A stretch of DNA of 37,636 nt from an uncultured Collinsella sp. (GTDB lineage Bacteria; Actinomycetota; Coriobacteriia; Coriobacteriales; Coriobacteriaceae), in contig CABVBR010000003.1 of NCBI GenBank assembly GCA_902496645.1, positions 1 to 37,636 of the forward strand. The letters run 5' to 3'. The notes beneath the pieces were generated by a model, which saw only the letters and a list, made by a program, of their open reading frames with translations, did not search any database and was not told where the DNA came from. Each line of letters opens with the position of its first letter. Within the stretch, counting starts at the first letter, position 1. This document shows positions 19,401 to 25,384 of the stretch, piece after piece. The position numbers and the translations under genes are program-made.

Positions 19401-21179
19401 CTGCAGAAGGAGGTTACGTTCAAGGGCGATAAAGGGAAGGGTACGTTGCCCAAGGGCACGCAACTCACGCTGGTAGACAAGGCGAACAACAACAAGGAGT
19501 ACCACTACACCGTGCCTGACGGTGGGGCGACTTCGGTCAAGCTGACCGACTTTGAGGATGCTGTCGGCGTGAAGTACGTCGAGCCGTGGCTGAGCGAGAC
19601 GTTTGGCGTGACGGTGTCTGAAACCGGTACGTGGGTTGTGGCCGCCAACGTTACCGAGGCCACCGCCAAGGTCGGCGGTACGTATTACCGCCCCAAGACC
19701 AAAGCTGATACCGATGCCAACAAACAGACCTTTACGCTGAGCGCCCCTAATGAGAAGCCAAAGTCCGAGGACTTCTATCTTGTTGTTCGTACGCCGAACG
19801 GCTCGGTTGGCGTGAACGGCTGGACCGCCACGGCGTTTGGAAACAGTGATCTCAACACGCGCATTAACTACAAGCTGCGCCCCGATAATTCTAAAGATGG
19901 GAACCAGAACACGGCATCGACGTACAGTATCGCGTCGAACTATACGCATAGCTTGGTGGACAACGAATCCGGCACCAACCAGATGACCATGAGCGGAACG
20001 ACGTATCCGCTCTATATGGACGTGAGTGACACCATTACATTTGACGAGCAGGAGTACACAAGCTCCGACGCGCTGTACTACCAGCTGGATTCCTCGCTGG
20101 TGAACTATGAGGGCGGTAATGCCGCAGGTGCGCACGGCTATCCGACTGGAACCCTGGGCACGTATTCGTTCTACGTGAAGGTGGGGGACAACTACTACGC
20201 TCCGCATGCCTCGACCGAGAACGACAAGACAAAGTGGGTATGGGAGAAGACCACCGCTGAAGATCCTTGCGCCGCTACGGGTGTATGGACTGCGGACGGT
20301 ACGGACATGAAATTGACGCTGGCTGACGCAAATCTTGGGGCAATTGACCTTTCCGGCATTCGCGAGATTGCTAAGGAACATGACAAAGAGTTCACCATCA
20401 CCATGAAGGCGAGTCTCACAATGACGGAGCCCGCGTGCCAGGCTGGTATTATCACTTCGCAGAAAAGCGGCAACGACAAGTACACGAAGCCTAACTACCG
20501 CGCATACCTTTCCACGCATGCCGATACGCTCAGCACCAGCAGCAACTCGGCATACAACGCTGGTGGAGCTGGATACTACCGCGCGGACGTCGGTTCCTCG
20601 ACCATTGCGCTCGTGGCTTCACAGAAGTCGCAGCTGGGCATCAATATCGATGATCTCAAGTCTGCCGACGTCGAGATCGCTCTGGTGGGGACCTATGATT
20701 TCTCAAAGCTCAGCGGTGCCGATGCCATGATTTCCAGTGCCGATACGGTGACGTACACGTTGAGCTTGCAACAACGCCAAGACGACGGCTCGTATAAGAA
20801 GGTCGATGGAATCGGCAGCTATATTACGGAGGCCCGCAGCGACAAGCTGGGTGCGGCTTCATTGAGTACCGATGGTGCCAGCTACGTATTTACTGATAGC
20901 AAGGGGGATGGTGGCACATTCGCCACGCGCGACGACAGCAGCCTTGCCTTTGCGCATAGGTTCCGCGTTAAGGTGAACACGGATGTTGAGGGTGAGAAGA
21001 AACAAACCTACGCTAACTACCGCTTGGTGCTGACGGCCAATATGATGACCGGTGGCAAAGTCATAGACGCGCCGGTCAACGTTAGCAACCTTGATGACTA
21101 TGCGCACTCCGACTACGTGACGTACACGCTAGCGCGCATCAACACCGGGGGCATTCAACACGGTTCCACGACCAACTAA
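10407..21179 (+). CDS. Giant secreted GLUG-like repeat surface protein (3590 residues)
   Basis: This is a probable adhesin or matrix protein. A Sec signal peptide (TACLTAIVIFQALAPSTEVFA, cut near residue 30) is followed by an acidic Ala/Ser/Gly/Asp-rich linker to about residue 150. From about 370 to 2600 there are at least two dozen GG-[IVLF]-[IVLFA]-G motifs (GGIIG, GGLIG, GGFIG, GGVVG, GGIAG and similar) spaced 25-150 residues apart, each followed by beta-strand-like sequence, as in GLUG repeats of secreted beta-helix-type proteins. The last 900 residues are non-repetitive and Thr/Ser/Asp/Tyr-rich, with Ig-like strands (YKVQVPIIVKRM, YTLSLQQRQDDGSY). The end, ARINTGGIQHGSTTN, has no LPXTG, hydrophobic tail or basic tail, so it is not sortase-anchored. 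ATG 10407 follows a GAGGTAGGA site. A short GCCCC/GGGGC hairpin lies in the leader. GC content is lower than in the housekeeping genes. Confidence 0.88.
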   Translation: MRTAKRITTACLTAIVIFQALAPSTEVFAQELDAVMEASVSAVRAAGHTARSVQDAVATALENADQATSDDAATTPGADAGATEGGNGSTNADGSQDSTTDGAISGDVSTEGDASQDGATVGDSATDEEQADDADADVDAQADVKYKYNTVEDLREGGVTGITTGEDGSVTKIEFNESSDLIKISQTNPSVYQNAVITRGGLSGASFDLSGSNDFQGFGADSAPFKGSLELNGSTLSVERTLFNNIVLTGANSTVAVTWKGADAQPIVAAKIAGGGQTLKVNVTVGSTNSSANTMTLASPLLGEVSGDLTLDATYATDGNKPLAVNICSDKGNIGLLVNTVASGSFTINKLEGLPATYEGTPTIKTTDAKSSAGGIIGLCKDGVTVSLSNQIDLSKFTVIGKAASGGLIGKATKLTLGTDNKKFTCPANVGNTSSQSSGGFIGDVSFASSVEFANNDQIDTGAGVNLGQSDDAGAAGGVFGLLDTTNGDVTISGGSYTSKLVEGSNSIYGGLVGRVQDMTSTSTSNNTLHIKTNDAGERCSVDATCGVAPRLAGGLVGWVAKSANTGGVVIVDGAGVTCHSPNTTGKNCGFGGVVGALDSGYSVGGRSRFGVLDCGDVRVTTDKSIVCGAGIVGSAWNGVLRLRGTTNLTECKLDTNGNTNQILRSLDGCAPLVFALGSGSDAETTNNNYWLYKRPAAAKIDDLTYNQVIRLTGEKGKLSKDLIKLDKDTFYQPLCNLKDAPDAGDYAGYSWGHQLRSQDGDGKSGTYVIKDADTFACVAMTVQTHGYFGGVFGIGTGNSLKNWYGSSRNTFSIASNIDLRGTGLEGLSCDGASQVNTFGGTVEGNQQTVTLAIGEPYGTRNDVDLGASDSSEGNGKIYRHSRMGLFDAIGGGAKVNNLTINGVMNFDNGLAVDAGSLAATIKGTVTLSGVTCVSKITCGDTFGNNVNIGGIAGSITGAGTVEFTNNTQAKAPISTGNNTLKGSARIGGVVGYVGDTAVTINASGITVGSSIAAGESASSKKIAQVGGFIGCIAQGKQGNVEKKINVKTVNITGLSFDSFEMTVGQNGDKRKGAGGLLGYSWGNANVTIGDTAKSNSDDTYALKTNNAKITANNAEELGGLVYAASGHWIIGGHAIDLSGTTIKAGAATTLGVLVGRGCKVDNTSTYGVEKYAGLYLEDKSPWKTAYKVEGININASNVKTFDEWVGNGVKPGSKLMDAEWNTVVSLHTEADTLDMSGASENDNSYQNRSTFGLSHNTNGKTRYYYNLDRAYTEVGQGGSAISQIDTAGKLLLWSAYRYAPAAIRPMIVPQAFKDAVTIGGGSGKSVDINLVGYSYYPTQPNGKVTVNNATITFHYSNIKAEQNGNKSNSKATQHENMHCGLFRTVANGDLTVNTVTLSGTIGPVVNDEKSNNDITAAGGSSSGALVCRYVYGSSNGTTTTIRKISIDGLTLNNLTVDGASEATGANAYMPLLINEMQTYVDLSAKNITTTGYASNTKAATSLFGKLGVGSAADQVTATFNQISVPSASNNTIFTRASLLESFGYGEGKTGSAVYTFFKADQNTDQSKNKVTFGSEIDSEGEYPGKQLWYYDENGYGTDDNLVTVDNKIADKTGKAPQFGDYLPYVKKGKANEDNVQYHEIKVNQRVPKLTVGCGTYGDPYAITKASELNTVARYINTQNAGDGWEVTIAKDQEQLCQRRNGGSTDNEITYVYNQAKKTWEKKTGNNTTDPKDTLDDATMHSYLQSAYYSIEPVNDKEESIDTLELDTADFQGLGNKGYPFRGVIVGNLRGSSQATAQATIKINNAKETSKLAGLIRYSYGGVVSSLNIEYSGKAASIAHEKVDASGVPGAFFGGVIGCIMGGDNIIDGVSVSASGGFSVAGTAGDKGAHLVPVGGYVGAIAGGGVIFRNSSNVSGALNKWHNAGASLYDNPYVGRVIDGYAFSELAKGAQDLDNTGRNYKVNNLDTKDTKCIETGDTQGRYRGDGTTNNLAITTKVKDSQGLLVLSAIISSGAAGGSANTKTTNDSYGTYAGSFAYLGGSTSTKTKYQFGNQNYGKVRNASYKNVGQPASAARDFAIATKDDSLSPGSQDTGALDQTDGSKVNSPYLVSKYATWQTGNICAAQASGMDLQLVDTANKKIDYDMTPYGTGYTGLSGRYYSNACASNKGADRDRIVPLIATINGNGATIRVGSNGSDGGEKKPYDIKEYADDDYKLTGVGALFGTVTYTSEKVSGSIGTQATDSAAATGNSGYTVQNLKFDDCNISLSYKKYSEIATGDNNTAVTPPNTASEVGVGLLAGTTANSSSLESYGKYGTVVMTNSKVEGPNNVGGLLGASGYGSRKTDKNDTTFMVDQTTKQPSPVKLYDCSYSGMTVLGIKNVGGFVGKLNSNSQGGVWTTRDMDIAKDSVISSTGSSARTGGVLGVNGDLFCVNVNPDSKNKEVNADGIATIKNVKITAVSSEGVGGLIGKVENSVYAHGLCVSGSDSSTSKTTIGAAGLESIGGIAGFVTGGDVFKFDACKVKNIDLRSKGCSGGIVGQLKVASKRLICNGVELRGLTLNGNYSGGIFGNLQYQITSPSSIEITNSVIAENTISGQHSGGISGDGKGIYKLVNVLIDSNKFNASNKQGVLFGDTATNTMYALYAAGLDVKPGEGKSNKDLPALMNVDWNNKVEDVNKKSYIAFADYNDTLTAPDTTLYSDEVNEDGSQKTAEDASPYVTTRPVSSIAVRSSANDVTDRYLFGDGANVGTAATIKTQAGTNIAGRYTYNNIGGRNDAGEYRSTADSFNAKTSIGKFNSNNSDGSKRVADDRDFDTLVLSGGDTTTVESYLNIVTNGGYSDAKRLNPATKSGAEHVTATTEVFTLDASKRFVKDTTATPTISVRGNGTSAMSFSVSGTDWDNEKGRFTLLTVTFTEAGQSYKVQVPIIVKRMLETDFTATYIEGSNFKAANYSERGKDAHVLISSGESMTGLLTWTYNQAYGTPTEYGWNTYLASGGAMKPLQKEVTFKGDKGKGTLPKGTQLTLVDKANNNKEYHYTVPDGGATSVKLTDFEDAVGVKYVEPWLSETFGVTVSETGTWVVAANVTEATAKVGGTYYRPKTKADTDANKQTFTLSAPNEKPKSEDFYLVVRTPNGSVGVNGWTATAFGNSDLNTRINYKLRPDNSKDGNQNTASTYSIASNYTHSLVDNESGTNQMTMSGTTYPLYMDVSDTITFDEQEYTSSDALYYQLDSSLVNYEGGNAAGAHGYPTGTLGTYSFYVKVGDNYYAPHASTENDKTKWVWEKTTAEDPCAATGVWTADGTDMKLTLADANLGAIDLSGIREIAKEHDKEFTITMKASLTMTEPACQAGIITSQKSGNDKYTKPNYRAYLSTHADTLSTSSNSAYNAGGAGYYRADVGSSTIALVASQKSQLGINIDDLKSADVEIALVGTYDFSKLSGADAMISSADTVTYTLSLQQRQDDGSYKKVDGIGSYITEARSDKLGAASLSTDGASYVFTDSKGDGGTFATRDDSSLAFAHRFRVKVNTDVEGEKKQTYANYRLVLTANMMTGGKVIDAPVNVSNLDDYAHSDYVTYTLARINTGGIQHGSTTN

Positions 21180-21185
21180 CCTCGA

Positions 21186-21221
21186 GAAGGGGGCGGCAAC
21201 CATCCGGTTGCCGCCCCCTTC
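21186..21221 (+). terminator. Terminator of the surface-protein cluster
   Basis: Perfect 16-bp stem, 21186-21201 (GAAGGGGGCGGCAACC) with 21206-21221, loop ATCC, starting 6 bases after the giant gene stop. It is followed only by TTG, so the U-tract is weak. Confidence 0.8.
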
Positions 21222-21244
21222 TTGTCCGTGCGAACCCGTTCGGA

Positions 21245-21276
21245 GACCCCGCTGGACAGCTAGTTCAGATACGCAT
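21245..21276. repeat. 32-bp direct repeat, left copy
   Basis: GACCCCGCTGGACAG then YTAGTTCAGATACGYAT, matching 22481-22512 with two differences. Together the two copies bracket 1.2 kb of decayed DUF4143 and XRE sequence. The internal TGGACAG...TTCAGA is also the terminal sequence of the inverted-repeat element at 22489-22691. Confidence 0.8.
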
Positions 21277-21343
21277 GATCGCGCCTTAAATCTCAGAAAA
21301 CAAATCTAAAAACTGCGGCATCGATTTCACTTCGCCAGCCGCA

Positions 21344-22220
21344 TTACGGCGCGAGAACATCTAAGGGAACAACTTGGACTCCGCGGTCGGTAACATAGGC
21401 CTGTGAACCAAATCCAATGATTGCTACTTTGGAAACCGGCGGTGTGTTTCCGGCGGCAACCATACGCTTCTCGACGGCAACGAGACTGTCCGACGCCTCT
21501 TCGATTTGCGCGGAACTGAGTTTGACCTCAACGGGAATCCACATCCCACCTGGAGCCGCTATGACAGCGTCGACCTCAAGATCGCGGGAATCGTGATAGT
21601 GATAGAGGCCCATTCCGTTCGCCCTCGCATAGACCCATAGATCATGGAGCGCCAACGATTCGAAAAGCAACCCAAGTGCCTTGAAGTCTGACAGCAATGT
21701 CTCCACAGTGGCCCCGAGCGCAGCCGCTGCAAGCGACGGGTCGGCAGAGATGATGCTTACGCGCTTCCCTCAAATGCACCGGAGATCTCATCGCTGGATT
21801 CCATGCGGTGATATCGCAGACGAAACTCAATCTGGTGAGAAGAGATATGTATGATGCCGCGGTTTGCCTCGATACGTCGCCACCCAAATCGGCCACAAGC
21901 GTCTTGAGCGTTGCCAGAGTTGATTCGTTGCGCGCTAACGACGCGATGACGGCTTTCACTTTCTCAGGATCTCGTCGAGAGCCATCGACACGGGGGATGT
22001 CTTCCTCGGTGACTATCTCGATATATCGCTTTGCCGTCGCGGACGCAATTTGCGCGTCACGCCCAATCGACGCCGGCCATCCACCGCAAACGATGCGCTC
22101 GGCGATCTCGGCAGAATCCAACGATCCGAAGGCGCCACTGAACTTTTCGCCAGAAATGATGTCCGACAGCTTAACCGCACCGCTAGATTTCCCGAGTTCG
22201 AAAAGCGTCATCGTGTCCAT
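21344..22220 (-). pseudogene. Broken DUF4143 ATPase
   Basis: This is the remnant of an AAA_14/DUF4143 ATPase gene. The upstream piece (22220 to about 21770) encodes MDTMTLFELGKSSGAVKLS through TAWNPAMRSPVHL. The downstream piece, in another frame, continues DPSLAAAALGA, then FKALGLLFESLALHDL, LEVDAVI and WIPVEVKLS, so a single frameshift near 21767 splits it. The part encoding Walker A and Walker B is missing altogether: a stop codon lies two codons before MDTMTL. The C-terminal D-(x)n-EVK nuclease-like core is intact here, unlike in the 2149-3345 protein. It cannot hydrolyse ATP as it stands. Confidence 0.85.
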
Positions 22221-22335
22221 GCGCTATTTTTTGGCATAGTTTTCACCATTGATTACCAGCGCATTTAACCAGATTTACGCATTTCAGTTAACGAAACAGA
22301 TTAAACATGAATGAGTCAAACCAGGTGAAAATCAC

Positions 22336-22486
22336 CTACTCGACACCGTGCAAGAGCTCCGAAATAGTGATGTGAAAGCAGTCGGCAATCTTCTTGAGAT
22401 TTGAAAGACTGACATCGCCCGCCCGACCTCAATGCTCGCGTAGTAGGAACGATCCGTCTCAATCAAATTGGCGGACTGCTGACCCC
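22336..22486 (-). pseudogene. XRE-family HTH regulator fragment
   Basis: The minus strand encodes QQSANLIETDRSYYASIEVGR and then, after a 1-base frameshift near 22420, DVSLSNLKKIADCFHI and ISELLHGVE before a stop. This is the recognition half of a Cro/cI-type HTH. The N-terminal part is missing; the sequence runs straight into the end of the inverted-repeat element at 22489. It is too damaged to be functional. Confidence 0.75.
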
Positions 22487-22512
22487 GCTGGACAGTTAGT
22501 TCAGATACGTAT
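22481..22512. repeat. 32-bp direct repeat, right copy
   Basis: Second copy of the repeat at 21245-21276, with two mismatches. It includes eight bases (GACCCCGC) outside the inverted-repeat element, so the repeated unit is longer than the element's end. Confidence 0.8.
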
Positions 22513-22691
22513 AAATCCAAGTCCTGACAGACGGTCTTAACGCTCGTTTTGAAGAAAAAAACAGTCCAAAACTAAGGTTCGCTAGCTGATCCGGGCGCAA
22601 TTCACGATCAGTAGGGTCCCAACAGAGCCTTTCGGGAGGTTCAGACGCGGTTTTGGCGCGGCAATTTATACGTTTCTGAACTAACTGTCCA
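22489..22691. mobile_element. 203-bp MITE-like element with 26-bp terminal inverted repeats
   Basis: Terminal repeats 22489-22514 (TGGACAGTTAGTTCAG...) and 22666-22691 match over 26 bases with one mismatch. The interior has no convincing coding sequence. No clear target duplication flanks it. It abuts the truncated XRE gene, suggesting insertion or rearrangement there. The ends look like those of an insertion sequence, but I cannot name the family. Confidence 0.65.
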
Positions 22692-22712
22692 TCCACCGTT
22701 AGAAAAGGGCGC

Positions 22713-22828
22713 TCCAACTTCCCACTTAACATTCCAACTTTCCACTTAACTTACCACCTAAGGTGGAAAGCTGGAAAGTTAAGTGGAAAGCTGGTAAGTT
22801 AGGTGGAAAGTTGGAAAGTTGGGAGGTT
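22713..22828. repeat. Long imperfect palindrome upstream of the AlbA-type regulator gene
   Basis: The left part (about 22713-22769) repeats CCAACTTTCCACTTAACTT-like words. The right part (22770-22828) carries their complements, AGGTGGAAAGCTGGAAAGTT and variants. Besides being palindromic overall, it contains short direct repeats of GTGGAAAGYTGG. It ends five bases before the ATG of the next gene and contains its GGGAGG ribosome site at the right edge. Confidence 0.88.
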
Positions 22829-22832
22829 CGAC

Positions 22833-24302
22833 ATGAATGAGGAGTGGTTGGCGCAGGTCATCCATCATCTGCGGGCAATAGGAAACGACACCCAGCAGTA
22901 CGAAGTAAAAGAGGCCAAGGGCGCACTCCCCAAAAGCATCGTTGAGACGCTTTCGGCTTTTTCTAACGCGCAGGGCGGCTTTGTAATCCTCGGCATTTCC
23001 GAAAAGAGCGGGTTTGTGCCCGTCGAGGGTTTTGATGCCCGCAAGATGCAAGACGCCCTCTCTTCTGCATGTGAAAAGCTGACGCCCGTCGTGAGGCCCG
23101 ACATCCAAGTGCTCCCCTTCGAGGATAAGCTGGTGCTTTGTGCGCGCATCAAAGAAATGCATCCACGCGATAAGCCTTGCTACATTGCGGCACGCGGAAT
23201 GTACGATTCGTCCTTTATCCGTACGGGCGACGGCGACCGGCGCATGACTCCCTATGAGGTCGATCGCTTTATGGAGGAGCATGCCCAGCCCACATACGAC
23301 GACGAGCCGGTCGAAGGTGCCACGCTCGATGACCTCGATGCCGACCTTCTCCAAGGGTTCGTTAAGCGCCAGCGCGAGCTGCATCCCAGGATTTTGGGCA
23401 ACAGGAGCGACGAGGAGATTCTTCTGGACCTTCATGTGACCAAAAGGGTGGACAACGCGATCGTGCCGACGCTTGCTGCCATCGTCGCAATGGGGCGGTT
23501 TCCGCAAAAGTTCTTCCCACGTCTCAATGTGACCTTTACGGCGTACCCTGGGACTACAAAAACGCAGCGAGTAAGCGATAACAAGCGTTTTGTGGATTCT
23601 CAAACCATTTTGGGTCCGATCCCTTTCATGATTGAGGACGTGCTTGCCGCCGTTGCGAGAAACACCCGAAATGCTGCGGTGATCGAGGGCGCGTTCCGCA
23701 AGGACGTACCCGACTACCCGCCCGTGGCGCTGCGCGAGGCGGTGGCAAATGCGCTCATGCATCGCGACTACTCTTCTGCCGCGCGCGGCTCACAAGTGCA
23801 GGTCAACCTGTATATCGATCGCGTCGAGATTCTAAATCCCGGCGGGCTTTACGGCGATGTCACGGTCGATTCGCTGGGGACTTCGGGAGTTTCGTCGTCT
23901 AGAAACCAGTTCCTTTCCAATATCCTCGAAACCACGCCGTACCCAGGCGGTGGGTACGTGGTCGAAAATCGCGGTACTGGTTATCAGGAGATAGGCGAGC
24001 AGCTCGAGCGGGCAAACATGTTGCCGCCCGAACCAAAGAACTCGACGGTTTCTTTTTCGCTGACATTCGACAAGCGAAAGATAACGCAGCGTGAGCAGGC
24101 GACGTCCGCGGGGAATGTGGACGAGGCAATTTTGGATTATCTGGCGACGCATTCTTCGGCTTCGAGCAAGGAGCTCACGGACGCTTCGGGTTTGAGCAGA
24201 AGCGCTGTTTCCAACCACATAAAAGGCTTGATTGCTGCGGGCAAGATTGAGGCCATGGAGCCCCCGCGCAGCCCGAGACAGCGGTATCGGCTTGCGCGAT
24301 AG
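22833..24302 (+). CDS. AlbA/Schlafen-HATPase-HTH putative transcriptional regulator
   Basis: This is a 489-residue, three-part protein. The N-terminal AlbA_2 (Schlafen-like) domain has YEVKEAKGALPKSIVETLSAF and NAQGGFVILGISE. The middle has a HATPase_c_4/RecG-like region, LREAVANALMHRDYS through VEILNPGGLYG. A C-terminal winged helix (DEAILDYLATHSSASSKELT, LSRSAVSNHIKGL, about residues 425-480) is likely to bind DNA. The family is usually annotated as ATP-binding transcriptional regulator, but no regulon is known to me. ATG 22833 has GGGAGG upstream; the frame is open 30 bases earlier, within the repeat. Palindromes of one family lie directly on both sides, so autoregulation through them, or movement with them, is possible. 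Confidence 0.88.
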   Translation: MNEEWLAQVIHHLRAIGNDTQQYEVKEAKGALPKSIVETLSAFSNAQGGFVILGISEKSGFVPVEGFDARKMQDALSSACEKLTPVVRPDIQVLPFEDKLVLCARIKEMHPRDKPCYIAARGMYDSSFIRTGDGDRRMTPYEVDRFMEEHAQPTYDDEPVEGATLDDLDADLLQGFVKRQRELHPRILGNRSDEEILLDLHVTKRVDNAIVPTLAAIVAMGRFPQKFFPRLNVTFTAYPGTTKTQRVSDNKRFVDSQTILGPIPFMIEDVLAAVARNTRNAAVIEGAFRKDVPDYPPVALREAVANALMHRDYSSAARGSQVQVNLYIDRVEILNPGGLYGDVTVDSLGTSGVSSSRNQFLSNILETTPYPGGGYVVENRGTGYQEIGEQLERANMLPPEPKNSTVSFSLTFDKRKITQREQATSAGNVDEAILDYLATHSSASSKELTDASGLSRSAVSNHIKGLIAAGKIEAMEPPRSPRQRYRLAR

Positions 24303-24320
24303 GCCGGTTGTTGCCCCTGC

Positions 24321-24429
24321 GTCAGCTTTCCAGCTTCTCACTATCTTCCCAACTTTCCACTTAACTTAACACCTCATGTGGAAAGCTGGAAAGTTAGCTG
24401 GAAAGCTGGAAAGTAAGTGGAAAGCTGAC
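24321..24429. repeat. Long imperfect palindrome downstream of the AlbA-type regulator gene
   Basis: The left arm from 24321 (GTCAGCTTTCCAGCTTCTCA...) and the right arm ending 24429 (...GTGGAAAGCTGAC) are built from the same GTGGAAAGCTGGAAAGTTA words as the upstream palindrome. It starts 18 bases after the gene's stop. Confidence 0.88.
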
Positions 24430-24692
24430 ATGTTAGATTCGGGCTGACGAGGGGTTAATAATTGCACAAACCATACCAGCCAAACAAAAAGACACCAATC
24501 TGGTTGGTAAAACACCGTCAATGAGCCGCGAGCCAACTAGCTGCGTAAATAAAACCTAAAGAACTGTTGCAAATTAATGGCAAATGCCCAGATGCCACCG
24601 TTGCGTTTTTCAATTAACTGCTACGCGGGAACAGCAAAATGCTACTATCTAACATGCACGTAAGAAAGCAGATTAACGGTTAAGGCTAAGAA
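24430..24692. other. AT-rich intergenic stretch
   Basis: No gene is recognised. It is more AT-rich than its surroundings and contains a small dyad ACCAATCTGGTTGGT (near 24508). A TACTAT box near 24642 could be a -10 element for the next gene, but no matching -35 is visible. Confidence 0.5.
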
Positions 24693-25097
24693 GTGGCAGG
24701 TATGTCGGAAGCAACTAGGACTCGTACGCATGCGCCCGAGGTTAGGCAGCGCGCCGTCGAGATCCTCCAAGAGGGGGTCGGTCACCGCGCCCTCGCCGCA
24801 AAGCTTGGCATTCCCCAGGCCACGGCTCGTCAGTGGGCCCGCGCATATGCCGTGGGCGGTGCCAACGCCGTGCTCAACGCGGGCGCTCGCCATCACACCT
24901 ATTCGTACGACGTAAAGCTCGCCGTGGTTAAGGACCGCTTGGAAAACGGCTTAACGGTTCGCGAGGCCATGATCAAGCACAAGATTCCCAGTGAGTCTTC
25001 GGTCAAGGCTTGGTGCCGCCAGTATCGCGAGAGCGGTGAGTTCGCGCTGGTTGATAAGCCGCGCGGTCGCAAGCCGCGCGTTAAAAAGGCGGAATAG
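24693..25097 (+). CDS. IS3 OrfA-like helix-turn-helix protein, orphan
   Basis: This 134-residue basic protein has two helix-turn-helix units. The first is VRQRAVEILQEG...HRALAAKLGIPQATARQWARAY and the second is VKDRLENGLTVREAMIKHKI...SSVKAWCRQYRESG, followed by a basic tail KPRGRKPRVKKAE. The layout matches the DNA-binding OrfA/InsE proteins of IS3/IS150-type elements. There is no OrfB integrase frame downstream and no terminal repeats that I can see, so it may be a leftover or a domesticated regulator. The start is uncertain: GTG 24693 has AAGG seven bases upstream, whereas ATG 24702 lacks a well-spaced site. Confidence 0.75.
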   Translation: MAGMSEATRTRTHAPEVRQRAVEILQEGVGHRALAAKLGIPQATARQWARAYAVGGANAVLNAGARHHTYSYDVKLAVVKDRLENGLTVREAMIKHKIPSESSVKAWCRQYRESGEFALVDKPRGRKPRVKKAE

Positions 25098-25108
25098 CGA
25101 ACGGGATG

Positions 25109-25132
25109 GTGCGCCCACAGGGGCACATTTTT
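25109..25132 (+). terminator. Possible terminator after the HTH gene
   Basis: GTGC-g-CCC (25109-25116) pairs with GGGGCAC (25120-25126) around a short loop with one bulge, followed by ATTTTT. It is 12 bases after the HTH stop and precedes the hydrogenase operon by about 250 bases in which I see no gene. Confidence 0.5.
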
Positions 25133-25384
25133 CTTGCCGCGCCAACTTTTTGGACCGTCGTGAGCCTACTGGAACATCCTCCAAAGTGGTTAATAAACCG
25201 CGCGCAGTGGCCCGTGCGCCCGCCGCCGCGATAGGGGGAGCGTCGCCTCTCTGCTCCAAAGCGGACAGACTCGTTACCCCGTACGCCTAAAACTCCCCAG
25301 TTGACCGAAAACCCGCCGCCGCTACTCCTCAACTGAGCTATAACGTTAAACAATTGCAGCGTTTTTGCATGGGGGAGTGATGGT

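Noticed and set aside
10407..21179. Sortase-anchored adhesin
   Set aside because: The C-terminus has no LPXTG-like motif, hydrophobic segment or basic tail, and no sortase gene lies in the window.
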